From Butyricimonas faecalis (lineage in GTDB: Bacteria; Bacteroidota; Bacteroidia; Bacteroidales; Marinifilaceae): 64,000 nucleotides of DNA. The position numbers were made by a program, and so were the translations under genes. The stretch is from contig NZ_CP032819.1 in assembly GCF_003991565.1 (NCBI RefSeq), positions 2,914,001 through 2,978,000 on the forward strand, read 5' to 3'. Position 1 is the stretch's first letter. Every line of letters starts with the position of its first letter. The notes under the pieces were generated by a model that saw only the letters and a program-made list of their open reading frames with translations, was not told the origin of the DNA and ran no database searches. Shown piece after piece: positions 17,244-26,904 of the stretch.

Positions 17244-19121
17244 ATGGCAGAGAATGTAAACGAAAAGCTTTTCAGTGAATTTGCGCCCAACACGACTCAA
17301 GAGTGGAAGGACAAAGTCATTGCAGACCTAAAAGGGGCTGACTTCGATAAAAAGCTGGTTTGGAGAACAAACGAGGGATTCAACGTGCAACCGATGTACC
17401 GGTTGGAGAATATGAAAGACCTCAAGAATTTAGAGTGCTTCCCGGGAGAATATCCTTTCGTGAGAGGTAACAAGAAAAACAACAACGAATGGTTCGTTCG
17501 TCAAGACATCGTGGTAGAGGATGTGGTTGAAGCGAACAAGAAAGCGTTGGATGTTCTGAACAAGGGTGTTGACTCGCTCGGGTTCGTGCTTTCAAATTGC
17601 AAGAACTTCACGAAAGCCGATATGGCCGCCTTGTTGAAAGACATTTGCTTGGAATGTATCGAGATTAACTTCGTTGTATGCTGCAACAAAGCTGCCATCT
17701 TGAACATGTTCAAAGAGTACGTTGCAGAGAAAGGATTCAACCCTGAAAAAATACAGGGAGGTATAAATATCGATCCGATCAGCAAACTTGTTTTAGAAGG
17801 AAAATTCTGTGACCCGAATCCATTCAACGTGGTTAAGGAAACAACGGAAAGCTCTGCCGAAATGAAAAACTTCAAGACGATTGAGGTAGGTGGATACGTT
17901 TTCAATAATTCCGGAGCATCCATCGTTCAGGAATTAGGATTCAGTTTGGCTGCTGGAGTAGAATACCTTGATAAATTAACCGATGCAGGTATGGACGTGA
18001 AGGACATCGCTCCTCGTATGCGTTTCCACTTCGCTACCGGTTCCAAATATTTCATAGAGATTGCCAAATTAAGAGCAGCTCGTTACTTGTGGGCACACAT
18101 CGTGAAAGCTTACAATCCTTGCTGTGACTGCGTTTGCAAAATGAATATTCACGCGGAAACATCAGAATGGAACAAGACGGTTTACGACCCGAACGTGAAC
18201 ATGCTTCGTACTCAAACGGAAACCATGTCCGCAACGATCGGTGGTGTTGACTCGTTCACGGTTCACCCGTATGATGATATCTTCGAAAAAACCAATGATT
18301 TTTCTGAAAGAATCGCTCGTAACCAACAATTATTGTTGAAAGAAGAATCACACTTCGACAAGATCGTTGACCCTGCCGGAGGTTCATATTATATCGAGGA
18401 ATTAACCCAATTCATCGCCGAGGCTGCTTGGAAACTCTTCTTGGAAGTACAGGAACAAGGCGGTATGGTAAAAGCACTTGAATCAGGATTCGTACAAGCT
18501 GCCGTGAAAGCTACTGCACAGAAGAGAGATCAGGATATCGCTAACCGGAAAGAAAACTTCTTGGGTACGAACCAATTCCCGAATTTCAACGAAAAAATGG
18601 ATAAAGAGCTTTGCGCTTGCATCCTAGAGCCGGAAGACAAAACCGCTCCCGACGCTGTTATTGAAACGTTGAAACCCTACCGTGGAACCCAGGCTTTCGA
18701 GGCTATGCGTATCAGAACCGATATGTTCACGAAAGAACAAGGTCGTCGCCCGGTTGTTTACATGTTCCCGATGGGTAATTTGGCTATGCGTAAAGCAAGA
18801 GCCCAATTCGCTTGCAACTTCTTCGCTTGCGCCGGATTCCAAGTAATGGATAACAATGGTTTCAAAACGGTTGAAGAAGGAGCTAAAGCCTGCATGGACA
18901 ACAAAGCCGATATCGTGGTTATCTGTAGCTCGGATGACGAATACGCTACAATCGCTCCGGAAGTATATGCAGCAATGAAAGACAAAGCAATCATCGTTGT
19001 TGCCGGTAACCCGGAATGCAGACCCCAACTGGAAGAAATCGGTATCAAGAACTATGTTCACGTGAAATGTAACGTGTTGGAAGACTTGAAAGCATACCAA
19101 CAAAAATTGGGAATTAAGTAA
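17244..19121 (+). CDS. mutA: Methylmalonyl-CoA mutase small subunit
   Basis: Non-catalytic partner of MutB in the heterodimeric mutase that interconverts succinyl-CoA and methylmalonyl-CoA, a key step of propionate formation in gut Bacteroidales. 625 residues, the usual small-subunit length. It carries the TIM-barrel mutase domain (IDPAGGSYYIEELTQFIA) and a C-terminal B12-domain fold (FPMGNLAMRKARAQFACNFF) that lacks the cobalamin-ligating DxHxxG motif, as expected for MutA. mutB follows after 92 bp that include a short tandem repeat. Confidence 0.95.
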   Translation: MAENVNEKLFSEFAPNTTQEWKDKVIADLKGADFDKKLVWRTNEGFNVQPMYRLENMKDLKNLECFPGEYPFVRGNKKNNNEWFVRQDIVVEDVVEANKKALDVLNKGVDSLGFVLSNCKNFTKADMAALLKDICLECIEINFVVCCNKAAILNMFKEYVAEKGFNPEKIQGGINIDPISKLVLEGKFCDPNPFNVVKETTESSAEMKNFKTIEVGGYVFNNSGASIVQELGFSLAAGVEYLDKLTDAGMDVKDIAPRMRFHFATGSKYFIEIAKLRAARYLWAHIVKAYNPCCDCVCKMNIHAETSEWNKTVYDPNVNMLRTQTETMSATIGGVDSFTVHPYDDIFEKTNDFSERIARNQQLLLKEESHFDKIVDPAGGSYYIEELTQFIAEAAWKLFLEVQEQGGMVKALESGFVQAAVKATAQKRDQDIANRKENFLGTNQFPNFNEKMDKELCACILEPEDKTAPDAVIETLKPYRGTQAFEAMRIRTDMFTKEQGRRPVVYMFPMGNLAMRKARAQFACNFFACAGFQVMDNNGFKTVEEGAKACMDNKADIVVICSSDDEYATIAPEVYAAMKDKAIIVVAGNPECRPQLEEIGIKNYVHVKCNVLEDLKAYQQKLGIK

Positions 19122-19213
19122 TTGACGATTTTAGATTAACGATTTTAGATTAACGGACAAAACCGAAAACATCAAGAATCATAAATCAAAAATCATAAAT
19201 CAAAAATTGAAAG

Positions 19214-21370
19214 ATGAAACCAAATTTCAAAGATATAAATATCAAGTCAACAGAAAAAGCTACCACTACTGCTACAGAGTGGGAAAAAGCGAATCATATC
19301 GAGAAGAACTGGTTGACACCCGAGCTAATACCGGTAAAACCCGTGTACACGGCTGAAGATTTAAAAGGGATGGAACATTTGGATTACGTTGCCGGTATCC
19401 CTCCCTATTTACGTGGTCCCTATTCAGGAATGTACCCTATGCGTCCGTGGACAATCCGTCAGTATGCCGGATTCTCTACCGCTGAAGAATCGAATGCATT
19501 CTATCGTCGTAACTTGGCTGCCGGACAGAAAGGTTTGTCCGTGGCATTCGACTTGGCTACCCACCGCGGATATGACTCTGATCACCCGCGTGTAATCGGT
19601 GACGTGGGTAAAGCCGGAGTTGCCGTAGACTCTATCATGGATATGAAGATTTTGTTCGATCAAATTCCATTGGACAAGATGTCTGTATCCATGACGATGA
19701 ATGGTGCCGTACTTCCTATCTTGGCATTCTATATTGTTGCCGGACTAGAACAAGGTGCTACTCTAGACCAATTACAAGGAACGATCCAGAACGATATCTT
19801 GAAAGAGTTCATGGTGCGTAACACTTATATCTACCCGCCGAAGTTCTCTATGAAGATCATCGCTGACATCTTCGAATATACTTCCAAGAATATGCCGAAG
19901 TTCAACTCAATCTCTATCTCTGGATACCACATGCAAGAAGCAGGTGCTACCGCTGATATCGAGTTGGCATACACTTTGGCCGACGGTTTGGAATATTTAC
20001 GTGCCGGAGTTAATGCAGGAATGGACATTGACGCATTCGCTCCCCGTTTGTCATTCTTCTGGGCTATCGGTATGAACCATTTCATGGAAATCGCCAAGAT
20101 GAGAGCCGGACGTTTGTTGTGGGCTAAGATCGTTAAACAATTCAACCCGAAAAACCCGAAATCTTTGGCATTGCGTACTCACAGCCAGACTTCAGGTTGG
20201 TCATTGACCGAGCAGGATCCGTTCAACAACGTGGGTCGTACTTGTATCGAGGCCATGGGTGCTGCCTTGGGGCATACGCAATCATTGCATACCAACGCAT
20301 TGGATGAGGCTATCGCTCTTCCGACAGACTTCTCCGCTCGTATCGCTCGTAATACCCAGATCTATATCCAGGATGAAACAACCGTATGTAAATCCATCGA
20401 CCCGTGGGGAGGTTCTTACTATGTTGAGAGCTTGACTAAAGAGTTGGTAGAAAAAGCATGGGCCCACATCCAGGAGATCGAGAAATTGGGTGGGATGGCT
20501 AAAGCGATCGAATCCGGTATTCCGAAATTACGTATCGAAGAAGCTGCCGCTCGTACACAAGCTCGTATTGATAGTGGCGAACAAACAATCGTGGGTACAA
20601 ACAAATATCGTCTGGAGAAAGAAGATCCGATCGACATTCTTGAAGTGGACAACACGGCAGTACGTGAGGCTCAGATCCGTCGTTTGCACGAATTGAAAGC
20701 TAACCGTAACCAAGCTGAAGTTGACGCTGCATTGGAAGCCATTACCCGTTGTGCTGAAACCGGCGAGGGTAACTTGTTGGAATTGGCAGTCGACGCAGCC
20801 AAGAAGAGAGCTTCTTTGGGAGAAATCTCTTATGCATGTGAAAAAGTTGTAGGACGTTATAAAGCAGTTATCAGAACCGTGAGCGGAGTATATTCTAGCA
20901 TTGCCAAGGAAGACGAAGACTTCCAGAAAGCAAAACAATTGGCTGACCAATTTGCAGAAATGACAGGACGTCGTCCGCGTATCATGATCGCTAAAATGGG
21001 TCAGGACGGACACGACCGTGGAGCTAAAGTTGTTGCCACCGGTTATGCAGACCTCGGCTTCGACGTGGATATGGGACCGTTGTTCCAAACCCCGGAAGAA
21101 ACCGCAAAACAAGCCGTTGAAAACGACGTACATGTTGTCGGAGTATCTTCTCTGGCAGCCGGACACAAAACGCTTGTACCTGCCGTTATCGCAGAATTAA
21201 AGAAATTGGGACGTGAAGACATCCTCGTTTACGTGGGTGGTGTTATTCCTCACCAAGATTATCAATTCTTGTTCGATGCAGGGGCTGTCGCCGTATTCGG
21301 TCCCGGAACCAAGGTATCCAAGAGTGCAATCCAAATTCTTGAAATTTTGATTGACTTGGCTAAGAAATAA
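19214..21370 (+). CDS. mutB: Methylmalonyl-CoA mutase large (catalytic) subunit
   Basis: Adenosylcobalamin-dependent isomerase subunit, 718 residues. The N-terminal barrel has the CoA and substrate segment [21 protein letters not shown] and [13 protein letters not shown]. The C-terminal B12-binding domain shows the cobalamin ligand motif D598-x-H600-xx-G603 in [23 protein letters not shown]. Together with MutA it forms the active dimer in the cytoplasm for succinate-to-propionate metabolism. A clear hairpin terminator follows. Confidence 0.97.
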   Translation: MKPNFKDINIKSTEKATTTATEWEKANHIEKNWLTPELIPVKPVYTAEDLKGMEHLDYVAGIPPYLRGPYSGMYPMRPWTIRQYAGFSTAEESNAFYRRNLAAGQKGLSVAFDLATHRGYDSDHPRVIGDVGKAGVAVDSIMDMKILFDQIPLDKMSVSMTMNGAVLPILAFYIVAGLEQGATLDQLQGTIQNDILKEFMVRNTYIYPPKFSMKIIADIFEYTSKNMPKFNSISISGYHMQEAGATADIELAYTLADGLEYLRAGVNAGMDIDAFAPRLSFFWAIGMNHFMEIAKMRAGRLLWAKIVKQFNPKNPKSLALRTHSQTSGWSLTEQDPFNNVGRTCIEAMGAALGHTQSLHTNALDEAIALPTDFSARIARNTQIYIQDETTVCKSIDPWGGSYYVESLTKELVEKAWAHIQEIEKLGGMAKAIESGIPKLRIEEAAARTQARIDSGEQTIVGTNKYRLEKEDPIDILEVDNTAVREAQIRRLHELKANRNQAEVDAALEAITRCAETGEGNLLELAVDAAKKRASLGEISYACEKVVGRYKAVIRTVSGVYSSIAKEDEDFQKAKQLADQFAEMTGRRPRIMIAKMGQDGHDRGAKVVATGYADLGFDVDMGPLFQTPEETAKQAVENDVHVVGVSSLAAGHKTLVPAVIAELKKLGREDILVYVGGVIPHQDYQFLFDAGAVAVFGPGTKVSKSAIQILEILIDLAKK

Positions 21371-21382
21371 TCAAATGCATTA

Positions 21383-21420
21383 AGCAAAAGAAGGGAGTTC
21401 ACAAGACTCCCTTTTTTGCT
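21383..21420 (+). terminator. Rho-independent terminator after mutB
   Basis: Stem AAGGGAGT / ACTCCCTT (21391-21398 and 21406-21413) with a 7-nt loop, followed by a T-run. The stem extends outward through AGCAAAA and TTTTGCT. Confidence 0.85.
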
Positions 21421-21498
21421 AAAAACTCTTATTCTACACCTATCCACGAAATTATTTTTCTGAAAACCATTATAATTTCTCGTTTCCCTCATTCAAAA

Positions 21499-21529
21499 TT
21501 TGTAAACACATTGAATTTCTGTATATTTG
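21499..21529 (+). promoter_or_regulatory. Promoter of sigma factor gene, Sus locus 1
   Basis: TTTG (21499-21502), 19-nt spacer, TATATTTG (21522-21529): a full match to the Bacteroidetes primary sigma consensus, ending 19 nt before the ATG at 21549. Confidence 0.75.
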
Positions 21530-21548
21530 CCACTATAAAAAAGTGTCC

Positions 21549-22103
21549 ATGAATTCATCCGAATCCATATTAGACTTATTCAAAAAAGACGAAAATAGGG
21601 CATTTCAGCTACTTTTCAATCGATATTATGATAACTTATTGCTATATTGTTATCATATCTCGGGCAACTTGGAAGCAGCGGAAGATATTGTACAAGATTG
21701 TTTTATCAACTTATGGAATAGTAAAAGACTCGTTTCTTTCACCGGAGATTTAGACCGTTTTATTTTTAAAATGATTAAAAACCGTTCCCTTCTTTTTTTA
21801 AAGGAACAAAAAACAAGAAATAATATACAACATGAGTTTCCTCAAGAAAATGAATTTCCCTATTATGAGTTTTCTGAAGAGTTTTCTGAAGAAATAGAAT
21901 TATTATACAAAACGATAGATCAACTTCCTGAAAAATGCAGAAAAGTTTTCCTTCTAGCTTGCTTGAACGATAAAACCTATCAAGAAATTGCCGATGAACA
22001 AGGAACTAGTATCAATACGGTAAAAACTCAAATGAAAGCAGCCCTCAAATTTTTACGGGAAAATCTTCAATCCAAAAACTTTCTTTCCATTTTATTTTTT
22101 TAA
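21549..22103 (+). CDS. ECF-type RNA polymerase sigma factor (Sus locus 1)
   Basis: 184-residue extracytoplasmic-function sigma factor. Region 2 is visible as LFNRYYDNLLLYCYHISGNLEAAEDIVQDCFINLW, and region 4 as LPEKCRKVFLLACLNDKTYQEIADEQGTSINTVKTQMKAAL. It should direct transcription of the SusC/SusD genes downstream when released by the FecR-like anti-sigma factor. The ATG at 21549 is preferred over GTG at 21543 because of the promoter spacing. The order sigma, FecR, SusC(STN), SusD is the cell-surface-signalling layout of Bacteroidetes. Confidence 0.93.
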   Translation: MNSSESILDLFKKDENRAFQLLFNRYYDNLLLYCYHISGNLEAAEDIVQDCFINLWNSKRLVSFTGDLDRFIFKMIKNRSLLFLKEQKTRNNIQHEFPQENEFPYYEFSEEFSEEIELLYKTIDQLPEKCRKVFLLACLNDKTYQEIADEQGTSINTVKTQMKAALKFLRENLQSKNFLSILFF

Positions 22104-22173
22104 CAAAAAAAATCTGATTGGGAATCACCCTTTTTTGTCATTTTGAAAATATATAAGAAAATAATGACAAAAT

Positions 22174-23328
22174 ATGAATGAAGATATCGATGAAATATTA
22201 GCTAATATCCTAGCCAAAGAGCCGCTTACTGATGAAGAAAAGCAACATCTTCAAGCTTGGAGTAACATTTCTTCAAAAAATGAAAAAACAAAAAAATTTA
22301 TTCAAGCATTAACGCGACAAAAAAAAGTTTTGAATAAACATCAAAAGAAAGAAATCGTATTCACTAGGATAAAGAAAGAAATTTATCAAAAAAAGAAAAA
22401 ACGCATTATCTACTGGTCTTCCTTTGCAGCCAGCATTATTTTACTGATTGGAATATTTCTTGTCTTTCAACAGGCAATATTCTATAAAGAAGAATTTTCT
22501 CCCACCCCAATGTATGCATCCAATTTGTCTTTCCAACCATCCGCAGAATTAATTTTACCTGACGGGGAAAAACGTTTTCTAAGTCGAGAAAAAGCTACTG
22601 TTGTAATAGCTGATAGCAACAGGGCAATGCGTACAGACAAGCAAACCCTATTCGTGGAATCCAACAATCTTATTCCCCGGGAACCTCAATATTACACCAT
22701 AAATATTCCTCTTGGAGCTGAATACAATATTATCCTTCCAGACGGAACAAAAATATACCTAAATGCAGGAAGCTCATTGAAATACCCAGATCAATTTATT
22801 GGAGAGAAACGAGAAGTATCGCTAATCGGGGAAGGTTATTTCGAAGTAGCCTCCGACTCTCTTCATCCATTTGTCGTACATGTTGCAGACATGAGTATAC
22901 AAGTGCTCGGAACAAGTTTTAATATAAATGCTTACCCCGAAGAGGAATGGGTAAAAACAACTCTAGTTGAAGGTTCCGTAAAGGCCCTATGCGGAAATCA
23001 TAATTTCATCATGAAGCCTAATACTCAGGTAGCTTATAACAAGGAAACTCAAAAAGTTGAATATTTTCCGGTAAACATTCAACAATACACTTCATGGAAA
23101 GATGGATACTATGATTTTGAAGATATGCCACTAAGAGTTCTCATGCAAATTTTTTCCCGCTGGTATAATATCAAATTAGAATTTGCCAAACCTGAATTAA
23201 AAGAGCTCAAATTTAGCGGTCGATTAAAAAGGTACGATGACCTTCATTCTTTATTTAAAATGCTAGAATATACCCGTGATATAAAATTTATTATTGAAAA
23301 AGACAGAATTATAATACAAAGCAAATAA
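22174..23328 (+). CDS. FecR-family anti-sigma factor (Sus locus 1)
   Basis: 384-residue inner-membrane regulator. A cytoplasmic N-terminal region of about 77 residues rich in Lys is followed by one membrane helix (about 78-98, WSSFAASIILLIGIFLVF), then a periplasmic FecR domain (LPDGTKIYLNAGSSLKYP, VQVLGTSFNINAYPEEEWVKTTLVEGSV) and a C-terminal DUF4974-like domain (FEDMPLRVLMQIFSRWYNIKL). It is expected to hold the sigma factor inactive until the TonB-dependent SusC signals substrate binding through its STN domain. Confidence 0.93.
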   Translation: MNEDIDEILANILAKEPLTDEEKQHLQAWSNISSKNEKTKKFIQALTRQKKVLNKHQKKEIVFTRIKKEIYQKKKKRIIYWSSFAASIILLIGIFLVFQQAIFYKEEFSPTPMYASNLSFQPSAELILPDGEKRFLSREKATVVIADSNRAMRTDKQTLFVESNNLIPREPQYYTINIPLGAEYNIILPDGTKIYLNAGSSLKYPDQFIGEKREVSLIGEGYFEVASDSLHPFVVHVADMSIQVLGTSFNINAYPEEEWVKTTLVEGSVKALCGNHNFIMKPNTQVAYNKETQKVEYFPVNIQQYTSWKDGYYDFEDMPLRVLMQIFSRWYNIKLEFAKPELKELKFSGRLKRYDDLHSLFKMLEYTRDIKFIIEKDRIIIQSK

Positions 23329-23334
23329 AAATAC

Positions 23335-23369
23335 AACAGGCTGAAGATTCAAGCAATCTCCAACCTGTT
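23335..23369 (+). promoter_or_regulatory. Stem-loop between FecR and SusC, locus 1
   Basis: AACAGG...CCTGTT flanks an inner AGATT/AATCT pair, giving a stem of about 15 bp with two mismatches and a 5-nt loop. There is no T-run, so it may be an attenuator or RNA-processing site rather than a simple terminator. Confidence 0.45.
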
Positions 23370-23446
23370 CATATTCACATATACAATCCGAAAATCCTTG
23401 CAAGAAACGGAAATGTATAAATGTTAAATAATTAATTTTCAAATTT

Positions 23447-26400
23447 ATGAAAAAAAAGCGAGATTATGCATTATCAAACCATTGGAATCCATGGCGAAAG
23501 ATGTTAATTTTTAAAAACATTCTCGTAATCTTTATTCTTTCCTTGTCAGGAAATGTACAAGGCCAACAACGAACAAAGGTTACCATTGACTTAAAAAATG
23601 TCACCCTAAATGAAATCATTACTGAATTGAAAAAACAAACAGATTATGATTTTTTCTACAACAGCGAATTAGCAAAATCCAAAGGGCAAATTTCAGTAAA
23701 AGCCGAAAACAAAGAGGTTAAACAACTTTTGGATGAAATCCTCCCAAAATTAGGATTAGAATATGCCATCCAGCAAAATTTAATATCAATCCGAGAAAAA
23801 AAGACTATCGAGTTGATAAAAATCGAAGGTAAAGTAACCGATGAAAAAGGAATTCCAATTCCCGGGGCAACTGTAATTATCCATGGAACAACACAGGGTT
23901 CTGCAACAGATGCAGAAGGGAGATTTACGATTCCCGTCAAACCAGACGATATATTGCAAGTCTCTTTTATTGGCTATAAAACCGAAGTTGTTCCTATTAA
24001 AGGTAAAACAAAGATAAATGTCACGTTAAATCCTACAGCAGAAAACCTCGAAGAAGTTGCTGTTGTTGCTTTTGGAACTCAAAAAAAAGAAAGCGTTGTT
24101 TCAGCAATCACCACAGTGCGACCCATGGACTTAAAATCATCGAACAGCGACTTAACTTCAAGTTTCACCGGTAAAATTGCAGGTATGATCGGTTGGCAAA
24201 CGGGAGGTCTCCCCGCCGCTCTTACAGAAGAAGAGATGAATACAAAATTTTATATTCGCGGTATCACTTCATTCCAAACTGGAGCAAACATTGATCCGTT
24301 AATCCTATTGGATGGAGTAGAGTCTTCGAAGCTGGATTTAGCCCGTATTGCACCAGAAGATATTGAAACTTTCAGTGTCATGAAAGATGCATCTGCAACC
24401 GCAATGTATGGGGCCCGAGGAGCAAATGGAGTCATTTTAGTTACCACTAAAAAGGGGGAGGAAGGGAGTGTTTACGCCTCTGCCCGCTATGAAACAGTTT
24501 TCTCCATGCCAACGAAAGAAATTGACGTTGTAGACCCTATCAACTACATGAAAATGTACAATCAAGCCTTACTTGCCCGCAATCCTTTAGCAACGCCCAA
24601 ATATAGCGTAGAAAGAATCAACCGTACAGCCTCTGGGAAATATCCATCTTGGGTATATCCGGCTAACGATTGGTACAAAATCATGTTCAAGAATTATAAC
24701 GTAAATCATCACGTGGGAGTAAATATTCGGGGTGGTTCAAAAGTAATTCAATATTACGCTTCCGTAAACTACAACAGAGATATGGGTATGTTAAAAACGG
24801 ACAAATTAAATGACTTTAATTGCAACATTACAAATAATCAAACTTCATTCCGGGCAAATTTAAACATTGATTTGAAAGCTGGAATTAAACTAGTAATTAA
24901 TTCGTCAACAACGATAGACAAATATCATGGTCCGCTAGAAAGTGTAACACAGGCTTATCAACTGGCATTTAATGCTTCTCCTGTCGATTTCGCACCTCTC
25001 TACCCCGGAGATGATACTTATAACTGGCCTCATCTCCGTTTTGGTGCAACAGAATCAGAAACTCAAATTAATCCTTATATGTTATTACATCGAGGATATT
25101 TGGAAAGAACTCGATATTCAACAACTAATAGGGCGGAATATATTCACAATCTTTCTAGCCTAATAAAAGGGTTAGAAGCGAGAGCAAGCGTATCCGTATC
25201 ACAAGCAGGATATTACACTACCGGATTTAAAACAGAACCAACAAAATATTCTTTATTGAATTATGACTTTGAAACGGGGAAACACACGTTACAAGATTTA
25301 TCATCAACATCTTACAGAGCCTTAACTATTGACAAAGATGCACAAGCATCAACAACGGACACAAGAGTTGTCTATGAAGCCCGCTTGTTACACACGGCAG
25401 CATGGCAAGAACATCAAACCTCATTAACAGCCGTCTTTCAAGCATCGGAGTATACTTATACTCCCATTCAAAAAGTTTTAGACGGGATGCCTCAACGTAA
25501 TTTAACATTTTCCATGCGTGGGAGTTACGGTTTCAAAGACCGCTATTTTATTGAGGGAAGCTTTGGATACAACGGTTCCGAACGCTTTGCCAAAAATAAC
25601 CAGATGGGGTTCTTTCCCGCAGGAGGATTTGCTTGGGTTGTAACAAGCGAACCGTTTATGGCCTCCACCTCCAAATGGTTGGAATTTCTTAAATTCAGAG
25701 CTTCATACGGACAAGTCGGTAATGATGGTATTGTATCTTCTCCCCGCTTTGTTTACTTGCCAACAATAGTGGGACAGATGGGTTATAAAGATCCCGAATC
25801 AGGAACAGGTAGTGGGCAATTAGTAGCAAGAAAAATTCTTTCTTACGCAAATGAAAAAATAAAATGGGAAATCGCTGAACAAGTGAATTTTGGAATTGAA
25901 GCAAAATTATTCAAAGGAATTTTAGAATTTACTTTGGATGGGTACCAAGAAATCCGACATAACATTATCAGCTATCGAACCAACGTTCCGGCAAACACTG
26001 GTATAGAATACTCCCAACTAGACAATATCGGGAAATCCCGCTCTCGCGGCATCGACTTTTCCGGGAAAATACAACACGCTTTTACCCCCGATTTTTGGAT
26101 TATATTAAATGGCACATTTACCTATAACAAAGTTATCTACAAAACCATTGAAGAAGCAAATGATAAACCGAAATGGCAAAGAAAAGTCGGGAAAGAAATT
26201 TCACAACAAATCGGATATATTGCCGAGGGGGTATTCCAAGACCAAGCAGAAATAGACAATTCTCCCTTACAGAGCGGTGACGTAATGCCTGGAGATATAC
26301 GTTATAGAGATATCAATGGAGACGGCATGATTGATGTAAATGACGCTACTTTTATAGGTTATCCCGAGACCCCAAGAATAATATACGGATTCCAAGGATT

Positions 26401-26887
26401 TATTAACTATAAAAACTTCGAATTTAGTTTTGCATTTCAAGGATCTGGCAATCGTTCATTTTTCATGAACCCAGAAAAATTATCTCCATTCGTTGATGAT
26501 CATGCCATGTTGACTGCCATTTATAAAGATCACTGGTCAGAGGATAATATGACCAAAAAACCATTTTGGCCTCGTCTGTCAACTTACAATCTAACAAAAC
26601 ACAACCCAGAAGAAAACTGGTATGCCCCCCAAGCTAGTGAAACTCGCAAAAGTACCTATTTCATGAGAGAATGTAGATTTTTACGTTGTACTTCTTTAGA
26701 ATTAGCCTATAATATGCCTCGTAAACTGACTGAACGCTGGAAACTACAAAATGTAAAGTTTTTTGTTCGTACCAACAACCCTTTCTTAATATCCAATTTC
26801 AAGTTATGGGATGTTGAATTAGGAGAAAACGGATTCAATTATCCGATCCAAAAAACTTATACAATAGGATTGAATTTTAGTTTCTAA
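23447..26887 (+). CDS. SusC/RagA TonB-dependent receptor with STN domain (locus 1)
   Basis: 1146-residue outer-membrane transporter. Visible domains are a signal region to about residue 40, an STN domain (about 47-115, KVTIDLKNVTLNEIITELKKQTDYDFFYN), a carboxypeptidase-regulatory-like beta-sandwich (about 128-205, GKVTDEKGIPIPGATVIIHGTTQG), a TonB plug (MKDASATAMYGARGANGVILVTTKKG) and a C-terminal barrel ending in an aromatic residue (LNFSF). The STN domain links import to the FecR/sigma switch. The nutrient is unknown: neighbours bind ligands but no degradative enzyme is encoded. Confidence 0.95.
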   Translation: MKKKRDYALSNHWNPWRKMLIFKNILVIFILSLSGNVQGQQRTKVTIDLKNVTLNEIITELKKQTDYDFFYNSELAKSKGQISVKAENKEVKQLLDEILPKLGLEYAIQQNLISIREKKTIELIKIEGKVTDEKGIPIPGATVIIHGTTQGSATDAEGRFTIPVKPDDILQVSFIGYKTEVVPIKGKTKINVTLNPTAENLEEVAVVAFGTQKKESVVSAITTVRPMDLKSSNSDLTSSFTGKIAGMIGWQTGGLPAALTEEEMNTKFYIRGITSFQTGANIDPLILLDGVESSKLDLARIAPEDIETFSVMKDASATAMYGARGANGVILVTTKKGEEGSVYASARYETVFSMPTKEIDVVDPINYMKMYNQALLARNPLATPKYSVERINRTASGKYPSWVYPANDWYKIMFKNYNVNHHVGVNIRGGSKVIQYYASVNYNRDMGMLKTDKLNDFNCNITNNQTSFRANLNIDLKAGIKLVINSSTTIDKYHGPLESVTQAYQLAFNASPVDFAPLYPGDDTYNWPHLRFGATESETQINPYMLLHRGYLERTRYSTTNRAEYIHNLSSLIKGLEARASVSVSQAGYYTTGFKTEPTKYSLLNYDFETGKHTLQDLSSTSYRALTIDKDAQASTTDTRVVYEARLLHTAAWQEHQTSLTAVFQASEYTYTPIQKVLDGMPQRNLTFSMRGSYGFKDRYFIEGSFGYNGSERFAKNNQMGFFPAGGFAWVVTSEPFMASTSKWLEFLKFRASYGQVGNDGIVSSPRFVYLPTIVGQMGYKDPESGTGSGQLVARKILSYANEKIKWEIAEQVNFGIEAKLFKGILEFTLDGYQEIRHNIISYRTNVPANTGIEYSQLDNIGKSRSRGIDFSGKIQHAFTPDFWIILNGTFTYNKVIYKTIEEANDKPKWQRKVGKEISQQIGYIAEGVFQDQAEIDNSPLQSGDVMPGDIRYRDINGDGMIDVNDATFIGYPETPRIIYGFQGFINYKNFEFSFAFQGSGNRSFFMNPEKLSPFVDDHAMLTAIYKDHWSEDNMTKKPFWPRLSTYNLTKHNPEENWYAPQASETRKSTYFMRECRFLRCTSLELAYNMPRKLTERWKLQNVKFFVRTNNPFLISNFKLWDVELGENGFNYPIQKTYTIGLNFSF

Positions 26888-26904
26888 TTTAATGTACTAT
26901 TATT